In this document: positions 1 through 5,839 of the stretch, one piece after another
Layout of the letters: every line of letters begins with the position of its first letter
Numbering within the stretch: the stretch's first letter is position 1
Assembly (NCBI GenBank): GCA_028697565.1
Contig: JAQVEU010000061.1
Coordinates: 1-5,839 of the forward strand
Length of the DNA stretch: 5,839 nt
Direction: 5' to 3'
Source of the DNA: Candidatus Ratteibacteria bacterium
Lineage (GTDB): Bacteria > Ratteibacteria > UBA8468 > B48-G9 > JAFGKM01
Notes under the pieces: generated by a model
The model's input: only the letters and a program-made list of their open reading frames with translations
Database searches by the model: none
What the model was told of the DNA's origin: nothing
Translations under genes and position numbers: made by a program

Positions 1-30
1 GCCAGGGTAAAAAGATAATAGAAAAATATA

Positions 31-1668
31 TTATAATAGGCGGTTAATCTCATCTCTGGTAAAACGGGGGAATTCGCTTTTTATACCATTTTCTACATAC
101 CACACGCCTGTTTTCGCATCCACAACACAACCTATAATTTCTGCCTTTATTCTATTTCTTCTGCAAAAATCCAACAATTTCTTCTCTTCTTTTTTACTAA
201 TAATCCCCACAATACAACCGGATGATATGAGCCCTAACGGGTTAAGCCCAAAAATTTTACAAAACTTCACAGCAGGAGGATAAAACCTCATCTTTTCTGG
301 ATAGAGTAAGAGACCGATATTATTTGCCTCTGCCATTTCATATAACGCCGTTGAGATACCTCCTTCTGTTGGGTCATGCATATATTTTATATTAAAGTTT
401 TCCCACAAAATTTTTGCTTCCTTAAATATACTTATCCCAGGAGATATAGCCGCATTTTTAACCTTTTGAAGGTATCTCTCAGAGAAATGTTTTCTAAGTT
501 CAGGGTATTTTTCCCTTGCTATAACTGACGCCCCTTCTATCCCTGCCTCTTTAACAAGAAAGACCCTGTCACCCTTTTTTGCTTTTTTCTTCTGTAGTCC
601 CTTGAGTTTTTGTCCTATCATAAGCCCTACGGCAACAGGACTGGCAATCCCACCTGACATCTCAGTATGCCCACCTACCCACTTTATACCAAACCTTTTA
701 CACTCACTGCCTATCTGGGAAAACACATACTCAATATCAGTAAAGGTGGTGCCTTCCGGAAATAATAGGACAGTTAAAAGATATGATGGTATTCCCCCCA
801 TAACAGCAATATCATTGACATTGATATTAACAAGATAAAAACCAATATCTTTTGAAGTGAGAGTTATAGGGTCTGTTTTGGCAAAGATGGCCCTGTCCTT
901 TACCTTGAAGATAGCACAGTCAATACCTACCCCAGAAGAAGATATAACATCTCTGTCCTTACCTGCTGTATATTTTTCAAGAAGATACCTCAAAAACCTG
1001 TTGGGAAGTTTACCTGCCTTAAATCCCTTTTCTCCAATAATATACTCTATCTCACCTATATCCTCTATGACAAAATCAGCACCTTCTTTTACAAAATCAT
1101 CCTCCGGGATACTGGCACTTTTCAGTCCTATACTCAATATCCCTGCCCTCTTGCCTGCCCTTACATCAAAAGGATGGTCTCCAACAAGAATTACATCATC
1201 TGCTTTCAGTCCTATCAGTTTTAAACACTCTTTTATATGTGAAACATCTGGCTTTACCTTGTTGACATCATCCCTTGTAAGAAGCACATCACAGGGAATA
1301 TCAAACCTTCTTATAACATCTTCAACAACTTCCCTGCAGTTTCTTGTAATAATCCCTATCTTTATACCTTTTCCCTTTAACCGTTTGAGTACATCAAGAG
1401 CCCCTTTCTGTGGCTTTGTGTGTTTAGATGCCCTGAGTTCCTCTTCTCTTAAAATTTTATGCCCGATGATATAAAAGTCCCTTCCCTTTTTACCATTTAT
1501 TTTTTTAATCTTTTCAAGAAATTCAAGTATAGGAAGGTTAAAAGCAGGCATCTTTAATCCATATTTCTCTGCCTCTCTCAAAATTTTTTCTTTTATTTTT
1601 TTAAAGTCAATGGAGAGTGTTACAAGTGTTCCATCAAAGTCAAATATTGTGCCTTTCATATTCTTCAT
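31..1668 (-). CDS. HAD-family phosphatase fused to an AIR-synthase/HypE-like protein
   Basis: Predicted two-domain cytosolic enzyme of 545 residues. Residues 1 to about 215 are a HAD hydrolase of the phosphoglycolate-phosphatase type. Motif I is DFDGT with nucleophile D10 and D12, motif II is IITRN (T108), motif III is K139 in VKPD, and motif IV is GDHPFD (D164, D168); a helical cap lies between motifs I and II. From about residue 219 (GKLPN) an AIR-synthase-like protein begins. It has GIDCAIF (D250), KTDPIT (D266), NDIAVMGG (285-292), GGHTE (332-336) and, in the C-terminal AIRS domain, HDPTEGG (431-437). Such proteins bind ATP and include PurM, ThiL, SelD and HypE. This one most resembles the uncharacterised AIR-synthase-related proteins near HypE, but it ends PRFTRDEINRLL rather than in the PRIC tail that HypE needs. 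The start at 1668 was chosen for the AGAGG four bases upstream; ATG 1659 and an upstream ATG at 1716 are alternatives, the latter lying deep in the preceding gene. The reading frame is continuous across the junction. Substrate unknown. Confidence 0.88.
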   Translation of the reverse strand: MKNMKGTIFDFDGTLVTLSIDFKKIKEKILREAEKYGLKMPAFNLPILEFLEKIKKINGKKGRDFYIIGHKILREEELRASKHTKPQKGALDVLKRLKGKGIKIGIITRNCREVVEDVIRRFDIPCDVLLTRDDVNKVKPDVSHIKECLKLIGLKADDVILVGDHPFDVRAGKRAGILSIGLKSASIPEDDFVKEGADFVIEDIGEIEYIIGEKGFKAGKLPNRFLRYLLEKYTAGKDRDVISSSGVGIDCAIFKVKDRAIFAKTDPITLTSKDIGFYLVNINVNDIAVMGGIPSYLLTVLLFPEGTTFTDIEYVFSQIGSECKRFGIKWVGGHTEMSGGIASPVAVGLMIGQKLKGLQKKKAKKGDRVFLVKEAGIEGASVIAREKYPELRKHFSERYLQKVKNAAISPGISIFKEAKILWENFNIKYMHDPTEGGISTALYEMAEANNIGLLLYPEKMRFYPPAVKFCKIFGLNPLGLISSGCIVGIISKKEEKKLLDFCRRNRIKAEIIGCVVDAKTGVWYVENGIKSEFPRFTRDEINRLL

Positions 1669-1969
1669 ACATCCTCTTTGCCTTATAATAGGCATCAGAG
1701 ATACTGTAGATTCCAATAATTATTATCCCGGTAAGCCCTATAAAAAAAAGAATACCCCCCCAGACAAGAAAGGATAGTGGAAAAAACATCCCCTTGATAA
1801 AATAAAAGAGGAAGACAGCACCAAGTATTAAGACCAGCATAGAAATACCTGATAGGAATATCAGAGCAAGCCCTTTCTTTATCTCCCCGTTGTATATCTG
1901 TCCAAGTCCATTAAAGAAAAATGAGAGAAGGGCAGATACCCTCGGATTTGGCAGGTTCTTTCTTTCCAT
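1640..1969 (-). CDS. Small TM2-like integral membrane protein
   Basis: A 109-residue membrane protein of unknown function. After a short polar N-terminus (MERKNLPNPR) comes the signature SFFFNGLGQIYNGEIKKG (residues 16-33), typical of TM2-domain and DUF5683-like proteins. Hydrophobic stretches follow at about 34-58 and 62-90, the latter long enough for one long or two short helices. It closes with SDAYYKAKRMYEEYERHNI, and the SDAYYKAKR pattern is also usual at the end of this family. No catalytic residues are apparent. A strong AGGAGGGG sequence eight bases upstream supports the start. Its last 29 bases overlap the HAD-AIRS gene, so the two are very likely cotranscribed; whether the proteins work together is inference. 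Proteins of this family are often small accessory membrane proteins without assigned roles. Confidence 0.85.
   Translation of the reverse strand: MERKNLPNPRVSALLSFFFNGLGQIYNGEIKKGLALIFLSGISMLVLILGAVFLFYFIKGMFFPLSFLVWGGILFFIGLTGIIIIGIYSISDAYYKAKRMYEEYERHNI
1673..1677 (-). promoter_or_regulatory. Shine-Dalgarno deciding the HAD-AIRS start
   Basis: AGAGG on the minus strand lies four bases before ATG 1668 and thirteen before ATG 1659. The spacing favours 1668, which places DFDGT at residues 10-14, as usual for a HAD N-terminus. The site is inside the 3' end of the upstream membrane-protein gene, so translation of the two is probably coupled. Confidence 0.5.
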
Positions 1970-1977
1970 ATATCCCC

Positions 1978-1983
1978 CCTCCT
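1978..1983 (-). promoter_or_regulatory. Strong Shine-Dalgarno for the TM2-like gene
   Basis: A perfect AGGAGG (followed by GGGG) lies eight bases before ATG 1969. It is the best ribosome binding site in the window and fixes the start of the membrane-protein gene. Confidence 0.75.
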
Positions 1984-2006
1984 GTCTATTCTACAATTCT
2001 ATCAAA

Positions 2007-2035
2007 ATTATCTTAATAGTAGGTCAAAACTTCAA
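2007..2035 (-). promoter_or_regulatory. Candidate sigma70-type promoter for the TM2/HAD-AIRS operon
   Basis: On the minus strand, TTGAAG (2035-2030, 4 of 6 to TTGACA) is separated by exactly 17 bases from GATAAT (2012-2007, 5 of 6 to TATAAT). A transcript starting near 2000 would have a leader of about 30 nt carrying the AGGAGG at 1983-1978. It sits in the only sizeable intergenic gap (1970-2210), which is consistent with a new transcription unit after polA. The -35 box overlaps a repeat-like AT-rich motif, so the match could be fortuitous. I found no convincing terminator in the rest of this gap and no supportable small gene. Confidence 0.4.
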
Positions 2036-2063
2036 AATACAGGTGCAATGCCTTTCCCTTCGT
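2023..2063 (-). repeat. Degenerate copy of a composite intergenic repeat
   Basis: Two blocks match the repeat-rich region upstream of polA in the same order and orientation. On the plus strand, gtcaaaacttcaaaat at 2023-2038 matches gtcaaaactcaaaat at 4637-4651 with one inserted base. The block tgcctttcccttcgt at 2049-2063 matches 4683-4699, with identical 7-base flanks and a variable centre. This copy lacks the agtagc heptamers present between the blocks at the other site. It may be a decayed member of a dispersed short-period repeat family. Confidence 0.35.
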
Positions 2064-2210
2064 TCTCTTCTATTAAACTGATATATTACTCTTCTCCAAA
2101 GTAAATAAAAGAAGTTGCGATGATTGAACGAAACCTTTTTATCTGCTGTATCTTACCATTTATTAGTATCTATCCCAAAACAGCCATTGTATTCCCTATT
2201 ACTTCTATAT

Positions 2211-4616
2211 CTATTCCATTTCAAGGTAGTTGGGACCTTTTTTAATATCTACTTTTAGTGGAACATTGAGTTTCAGCACACCTTCCATAATCTCTTTGAC
2301 ATCCTTTACTACTATATCTTCTTCAGAAGGAAGAACCTCAAACAAAAGTTCATCATGTATCTGCAGCACCATCATACTTTTAAGGTGCCTCTTTTTGAAA
2401 AGTTCATATATGCGGTTCATAGCAAGTTTAATCAGGTCAGCAGCAGAGCCCTGGACAGGCATATTGATAGCCGCCCTTTTTGCAAACTCCTTCTGATTTT
2501 TGTTTGTACTTCTTATCTCCGGTATATATCGCCTTCGGTTAAGTATGGTTGAAACAAATCCATCTCTCTCAACAGCAGCAAGGGTCTTATCAATATATTC
2601 CTTCACACCCCTAAACCTGTAAAAATACTCCTTTATAAAGTTATCTGCATCAGATACAGGAATACCAAGTTCCTGAGAAAGCCCATAGGCACTCATACCG
2701 TAGATAATCCCGAAGTTTATTGTCTTTGCAATTCGTCTTGTGTCCTTCTGGTCTCCTGTTTCAGACAACAGTGAAAAAAGGGTATCACCTGAAAAAAGGA
2801 TATTTGCTGTCTCTGTATGTATATCCCTGTTGTTTCTGAATGCATCCACAAGATAAGGGTCTCCTGAAAGATGTGCAAGAACCCTGAGTTCTATCTGGTT
2901 ATAGTCAAAAGAGTAGAGGGTATTACCACTTTCACAGCAGAATGCCTTCCTTATCTTGCTTCCTCTTTCAGTCCTTATAGGAAGATTTTGAAGGTTGGGG
3001 TTATTACAACTCAACCGTCCTGTGGATGTGGATATCTGACTGAACTTCGGATATATCCTTCCTGTTGATGGTTCTATAAAAGGGAGCAGTCCTTCAATAT
3101 AGGTGGACTTTAGTTTATAAAGTTCCCTGTACTCAAGGATAAGTCCGGGCAATGGATGGATAAGGGATAGTTCCTTCAAAACAGAAGTATCCGTAGAAGG
3201 ACCTGTCTTCCCCTTTTTCTGGACAGGAAGTTTCAGTTTATCAAAAAGGATGGAGGCAAGTTGCTGTGAAGAGTTGATATTAAACACCTCCCCTGCTGTC
3301 TTGTATATCCTGTCCTCAAAACTTTTAAGTTCATTGTTCAGTTCAATACTGAGTTGTTCAAGGATACCCCTGTCTGTTTTTATCCCATTTATCTCCATCC
3401 ATGCAAGTGTTTTTACAAGTGGCATCTCCACAGAATAGAAAAGTTCTTCCATACCCATCTCTTTAAAAATTACCTCATATTTTCTAACCATCATACGGAA
3501 GTTTTCTTCGTTTAAAACCTTTCCTGTAAGATACCGTGCAATAGAAAAATCAAAGGCAGGGGATTCAAATGATACCCCCTTTTTCCCCACCTCTACCATA
3601 ATATCTTTAAGATTGAAGCCATACTTTTTTATTGCAGGGTCTTCAAGTATATGCCTGAAAGACAGAGGGTCCTTCACAATATCCTGTATAGAAAGTGTCT
3701 CTCCTGTGGAAAGTTCTATCATATCCTCACTTATTCCTGAAAGTTTAGTAAAAAATGGATAGACCTTTTCTAATTGTGTAGCAATTTTTCTGAATTCAAG
3801 TTCTTCAAACATCTGAAGAAGTTTCCCTGTATCCGGAGGAGCAATAATGAGGTCTTCTCTTGTTATATTACCTATATCTACATCTCTCTTTAAAATAGCC
3901 AATTCCTTACTCATAAAAGCATTTTCTTTATTCTCTATCAGAAGTTTTCTTATCCTCTCTGGCTCTACCTCTTCAATATGGCTGTAAAGATTTTCTATGG
4001 TTCCATATCTCTGTAGAAGTTTTAAGGCGGTCTTTTCCCCTATACCATATACACCAGGTATGTTATCAGATGAATCCCCTGCCAGTCCTATAATATCGGG
4101 AACCACAGAGGGCTCCATTCCATATTGTCTGCGAAAGTCGTCAAGGGTAAACTGCCTCCACCCATCAGGATGGACAATAACTATTCCTTCTTTTAGAATC
4201 TGCATAATATCCTTGTCCCCTGTGATGATAAAAACATTATCTCCTTCATTACTAAACCTCTCTGAAAGGGTGGCAATAAGGTCATCTGCCTCATAACCTT
4301 CTTTTTCTATCTGCCTGATACCTAAAAGTTGCGCAATCTCTTTTATAACAGGAAGTTGTTCAACAAGTTCCTCTGGCATTGGCTTCCTCTGTGCCTTATA
4401 GTCCGCAAAGGATATGTGCCTGATTGTAGGAATTTTAAGGTCATAAAGGATACAAAGATATTCAGGTTTCCTATCCTTAAGCAGTTTTAGAAGGGTTGTG
4501 GTAAAGCCATAGACCGCATTTGTGGGTCTACCAGTGGATGTTCTTAGGTCCCTTATTGCATAATATGAACGATAGATAAGGGCACTTCCATCTATTAAAT
4601 ATATCTCTTTGTGCAT
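2211..4616 (-). CDS. polA: DNA polymerase I, proofreading domain degenerate
   Basis: Family A DNA polymerase of 801 residues, which removes RNA primers and fills gaps in lagging-strand synthesis and excision repair. Residues 1 to about 285 form the 5' nuclease: LIDGSALIYR at the start, the acidic cluster YEADDL (108-113), TGDKD (132-136), GLAGDSSDNIPGVYGIGEKTA with D181 and D184, and a helix-hairpin-helix region. The conserved FRHE-type segment reads IRHI, so the usual Glu is Ile68. Residues about 290-395 correspond to the 3'-5' exonuclease domain but are only about half the usual length and show no DxE motif, so no proofreading is expected. The polymerase domain (about 395-801) is complete: motif A FDYNQIELR with D571, motif B RRIAKTINFG with R627, K631, F635 and Y639, and motif C HDE at 754-756. 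F635 is the Phe found in E. coli-type enzymes that discriminate against dideoxynucleotides. Length is below Taq (832) and E. coli (928). The start fits the family, but no clear Shine-Dalgarno precedes it. Confidence 0.97.
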   Translation of the reverse strand: MHKEIYLIDGSALIYRSYYAIRDLRTSTGRPTNAVYGFTTTLLKLLKDRKPEYLCILYDLKIPTIRHISFADYKAQRKPMPEELVEQLPVIKEIAQLLGIRQIEKEGYEADDLIATLSERFSNEGDNVFIITGDKDIMQILKEGIVIVHPDGWRQFTLDDFRRQYGMEPSVVPDIIGLAGDSSDNIPGVYGIGEKTALKLLQRYGTIENLYSHIEEVEPERIRKLLIENKENAFMSKELAILKRDVDIGNITREDLIIAPPDTGKLLQMFEELEFRKIATQLEKVYPFFTKLSGISEDMIELSTGETLSIQDIVKDPLSFRHILEDPAIKKYGFNLKDIMVEVGKKGVSFESPAFDFSIARYLTGKVLNEENFRMMVRKYEVIFKEMGMEELFYSVEMPLVKTLAWMEINGIKTDRGILEQLSIELNNELKSFEDRIYKTAGEVFNINSSQQLASILFDKLKLPVQKKGKTGPSTDTSVLKELSLIHPLPGLILEYRELYKLKSTYIEGLLPFIEPSTGRIYPKFSQISTSTGRLSCNNPNLQNLPIRTERGSKIRKAFCCESGNTLYSFDYNQIELRVLAHLSGDPYLVDAFRNNRDIHTETANILFSGDTLFSLLSETGDQKDTRRIAKTINFGIIYGMSAYGLSQELGIPVSDADNFIKEYFYRFRGVKEYIDKTLAAVERDGFVSTILNRRRYIPEIRSTNKNQKEFAKRAAINMPVQGSAADLIKLAMNRIYELFKKRHLKSMMVLQIHDELLFEVLPSEEDIVVKDVKEIMEGVLKLNVPLKVDIKKGPNYLEME

Positions 4617-4621
4617 ATCAT

Positions 4622-4651
4622 TTAGTAAACTAAAAAGTCAAAACTCAAAAT
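4622..4651 (-). promoter_or_regulatory. Weak candidate promoter close to the polA start
   Basis: Upstream of polA a TACTAA hexamer (4627-4622) ends only five bases before ATG 4616, and TTGAGT lies 15 bases further upstream. If TACTAA works as a -10 box, the transcript would start at or very near the ATG, giving a leaderless mRNA; that would agree with the missing Shine-Dalgarno. The -35 match and spacing are poor, and the bases belong to a heptamer repeat, so this is speculative. Read-through from the gspL/gspM-like genes is the alternative. Confidence 0.2.
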
Positions 4652-4703
4652 TAAGGATTTTTTCTCGCTACTTGCTACTCTGTGCCTTTGTACCTTCGTC
4701 CTT
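4623..4703 (-). repeat. Cluster of degenerate 7-8 bp tandem repeats
   Basis: Plus-strand reading shows three short-period blocks. Positions 4623-4650 are four heptamers: tagtaaa, ctaaaaa, gtcaaaa, ctcaaaa. Positions 4666-4679 are two heptamers: cgctact, tgctact. Positions 4680-4703 are three octamers: ctgtgcct, ttgtacct, tcgtcctt. The first block fills most of the gap before polA, while the other two encode the last residues and stop of the gspM-like gene. Such changing short-period tracts resemble the heptanucleotide short tandem repeats seen between genes of some bacteria (for example cyanobacterial STRRs), and are not explained by coding. Confidence 0.5.
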
Positions 4704-5195
4704 CCCCACTTCTTTCGCTACAAAAAGTTCTATCTCCACATTTAACAGATGCGGCTTATCCTTTATCTTCTGCATCCTGAATTCGGATATATATATACCT
4801 TCCGGTGTCTTTTCAATATCATATAGAAGGTCATAGAGTTGCTGGAGTGTTATATCCCTTATCCCCATCCGAAGGTATTCTATAGAAACGGAATCTTTTG
4901 TATTGGTCCCTAATGGTTGAAGCCCTGTAACATTTTTCCCAAGTTGTCTCTTCTCTATAAGATTCCCTGTATAAGAAAGCAGAGAAAATTCTTTCCCTGC
5001 AATCTTCAACGGTTCATTTCCTTCACCTTTTTCTTTATATTCTTCACATAGACGTATGAGTGTGTCCCTGTCTTTTTGCCTGGCAGTAATACTTCTATCA
5101 AGTGTCAATACCTTTCTTTTTGCAGGAATATAAACAAATCTGAACTCCAGCAATATCAGAAAAACTATTATGACAGCAATCTTTTTCTTATCCAT
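4668..5195 (-). CDS. GspM/PilO-like secretion or pilus assembly protein
   Basis: A 175-residue bitopic inner-membrane protein. A short basic N-terminus (MDKKK) precedes one transmembrane helix at about 6-22, then a charged, probably coiled-coil stretch (about 25-58), then a periplasmic domain (about 68-160). That domain has the PilO/GspM pattern: a first strand-helix unit ending LQPLG, then SIEYLRMGIRDITLQQLYDLLYDIEKTPEGIYISEFRMQKI, then a final strand LLNVEIELFVA. In type II secretion, GspM dimerises with GspL and links the outer parts to the ATPase platform; PilO does the same with PilN in type IV pili. Topology, size and position directly after the GspL-like gene support the call, but sequence identity in this family is very low, so GspM and PilO cannot be separated. 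The start lies three bases after the upstream stop (TGA TAT ATG) with only a weak ribosome site, implying translational coupling. The last ~11 residues (KDEGTKAQSSK) are encoded by short-period repeats and are probably not part of the fold. Confidence 0.72.
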   Translation of the reverse strand: MDKKKIAVIIVFLILLEFRFVYIPAKRKVLTLDRSITARQKDRDTLIRLCEEYKEKGEGNEPLKIAGKEFSLLSYTGNLIEKRQLGKNVTGLQPLGTNTKDSVSIEYLRMGIRDITLQQLYDLLYDIEKTPEGIYISEFRMQKIKDKPHLLNVEIELFVAKEVGKDEGTKAQSSK

Positions 5196-5198
5196 ATA

Positions 5199-5839
5199 TC
5201 ACACAATTTTTAGTGTCATCGTAAAATTTAATCTATTTCTTTCATCAAAAGATATGGTCCCCATACCTGTAATAACAAACCTTTCTGACTGTTCTATCCT
5301 TTTTTTCACTATCTCCAGTGTTTTTAAAGAGTCCATAGTACCTGATATAGTAATGGTATCACCGACAATCCTGAATACATCAATCCTTGCATCTATATTT
5401 TCTGGAAACAGGAGTGTTATATCTGCCATAATCTTCAAAACAGAAGGAACACCTGCCTTGATATCTACACCTTCATTTCTCTGTATCTTTTCCCTTGCCT
5501 GTAGAAGTGGGTTCACTACATTATGTACATCAGGAAATGTTGAGAGAAATATCTGTTTCATCTCATTATCAATACCTTCAAGTTTTTTTTGTCTTTCAGT
5601 AATTTTGATATAAGGCGCAAAGGAAATGAAAGAAAAAATAAGAAAAATAAGTACTAAAATAGAAGTTACAACAGGAAATTTTTTCTCCCTAGTATCTTTA
5701 ACCGAAGAAAACATCATTCTGAACATCTTGAAGGAAGAAAGGTAGTGAAATAGGTACTTCCTGTTCATACCAACTGGGAGGTCTATATACCGTACCCTTT
5801 CTTTTTCTATAGCAAGTTCCTGTTTCATATTCTGCTCTG
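5199..5839 (-). CDS. GspL/PilN-like assembly protein, 5' end outside the window
   Basis: The C-terminal part of an inner-membrane protein of a type II secretion or type IV pilus machine. Numbering from the first Met in view (ATG 5828): a cytosolic stretch (1-50) with YIDLP, one transmembrane helix at about 52-71, a coiled linker (73-95), then a periplasmic domain. This domain carries FPDVHNVVNPLLQAREKI (98-115), VPSVLKIMADITLLFPENIDARI (127-149) and the strand-turn-strand DTITISGTMDSLKTLEIVKKRI (157-178), which is the layout of the GspL periplasmic ferredoxin-like domain. GspL usually has about 400 residues with an actin-like cytosolic domain that binds the ATPase GspE. The frame stays open from ATG 5828 to the window edge and no good Shine-Dalgarno precedes that ATG, so I treat the gene as 5'-truncated by the window. 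If 5828 were the true start, it would be a 209-residue PilN-like protein. The coupled gspM-like gene downstream supports either reading. Confidence 0.72.
   Translation of the reverse strand, partial: EQNMKQELAIEKERVRYIDLPVGMNRKYLFHYLSSFKMFRMMFSSVKDTREKKFPVVTSILVLIFLIFSFISFAPYIKITERQKKLEGIDNEMKQIFLSTFPDVHNVVNPLLQAREKIQRNEGVDIKAGVPSVLKIMADITLLFPENIDARIDVFRIVGDTITISGTMDSLKTLEIVKKRIEQSERFVITGMGTISFDERNRLNFTMTLKIV

Noticed and set aside
1..30. Possible terminator downstream of the HAD-AIRS gene.
   Set aside because: Only 30 bases are visible; they are T-rich on the transcript strand but show no stem.
857..1474. A 205-codon plus-strand ORF opposite the HAD-AIRS gene.
   Set aside because: It is antisense to a strongly motif-supported gene, its Ser/Leu/Pro-rich translation is the usual reverse shadow of a purine-rich coding strand, and it has no recognisable domain.
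1669..1716. N-terminal extension of the HAD-AIRS protein to the upstream ATG at 1716.
   Set aside because: It would add 16 residues (MESTVSLMPI...) unlike any HAD N-terminus, would overlap the membrane-protein gene by 77 bp, and the AGAGG at 1673-1677 points to ATG 1668.
2132..2186. Possible terminator hairpin after polA (GCTGT paired with ACAGC).
   Set aside because: The stem has only five base pairs with a loop of about 30 nt, and no T-run follows on the transcript strand.
2120..2245. A 41-codon plus-strand ORF in the gap after polA (MIERNLFICC...).
   Set aside because: Weak ribosome site, overlap with the polA 3' end on the other strand, and no recognisable composition beyond what an AT-rich spacer gives by chance.
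5170..5613. A 147-codon plus-strand ORF opposite the GspL/GspM-like genes.
   Set aside because: Its hydrophobic, Ser/Ile/Phe-rich translation is the complement of charged purine-rich codons, and it spans the junction of two supported genes.

Overview
All five genes that I can support lie on the minus strand, so transcription runs from high to low coordinates. The window looks like a chromosomal stretch of an AT-rich, diderm, probably uncultured bacterium. A diderm is suggested by GspL/GspM-like type II secretion (or type IV pilus) assembly proteins. The mRNA strand is visibly purine-rich, and in the stretches I read Ile is often ATA and Arg mostly AGA/AGG, a codon style common in thermophiles. 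A candidate phylum such as Omnitrophota or a relative would fit, but that is a guess; no rRNA or other phylogenetic marker is present to settle it.

Layout in transcription order: (1) the 3' part of a GspL/PilN-like inner-membrane assembly protein, open through the window edge (5839-5199); (2) a GspM/PilO-like partner, translationally coupled to it (5195-4668); (3) a 51-bp gap made largely of degenerate 7-bp tandem repeats; (4) polA, an 801-residue DNA polymerase I with intact 5' nuclease and polymerase motifs but a shortened, motif-less proofreading region (4616-2211); (5) a 241-bp gap with a candidate promoter and a second, related degenerate repeat; (6) a 109-residue TM2-like membrane protein with a strong Shine-Dalgarno sequence (1969-1640); (7) overlapping it by 29 bp, a long fusion of a HAD phosphatase to an AIR-synthase/HypE-like ATP-binding enzyme (1668-31).

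The window falls into two transcriptional blocks. The first is a secretion/pilus assembly platform tail followed by polA. The second is a small operon pairing the membrane protein with the HAD-AIRS fusion. The fusion is the least ordinary item: both halves keep their recognisable motifs, the C-terminal Cys of true HypE is missing, and the substrate is unknown. I see no mobile element, CRISPR array, RNA gene, convincing terminator or defence system.
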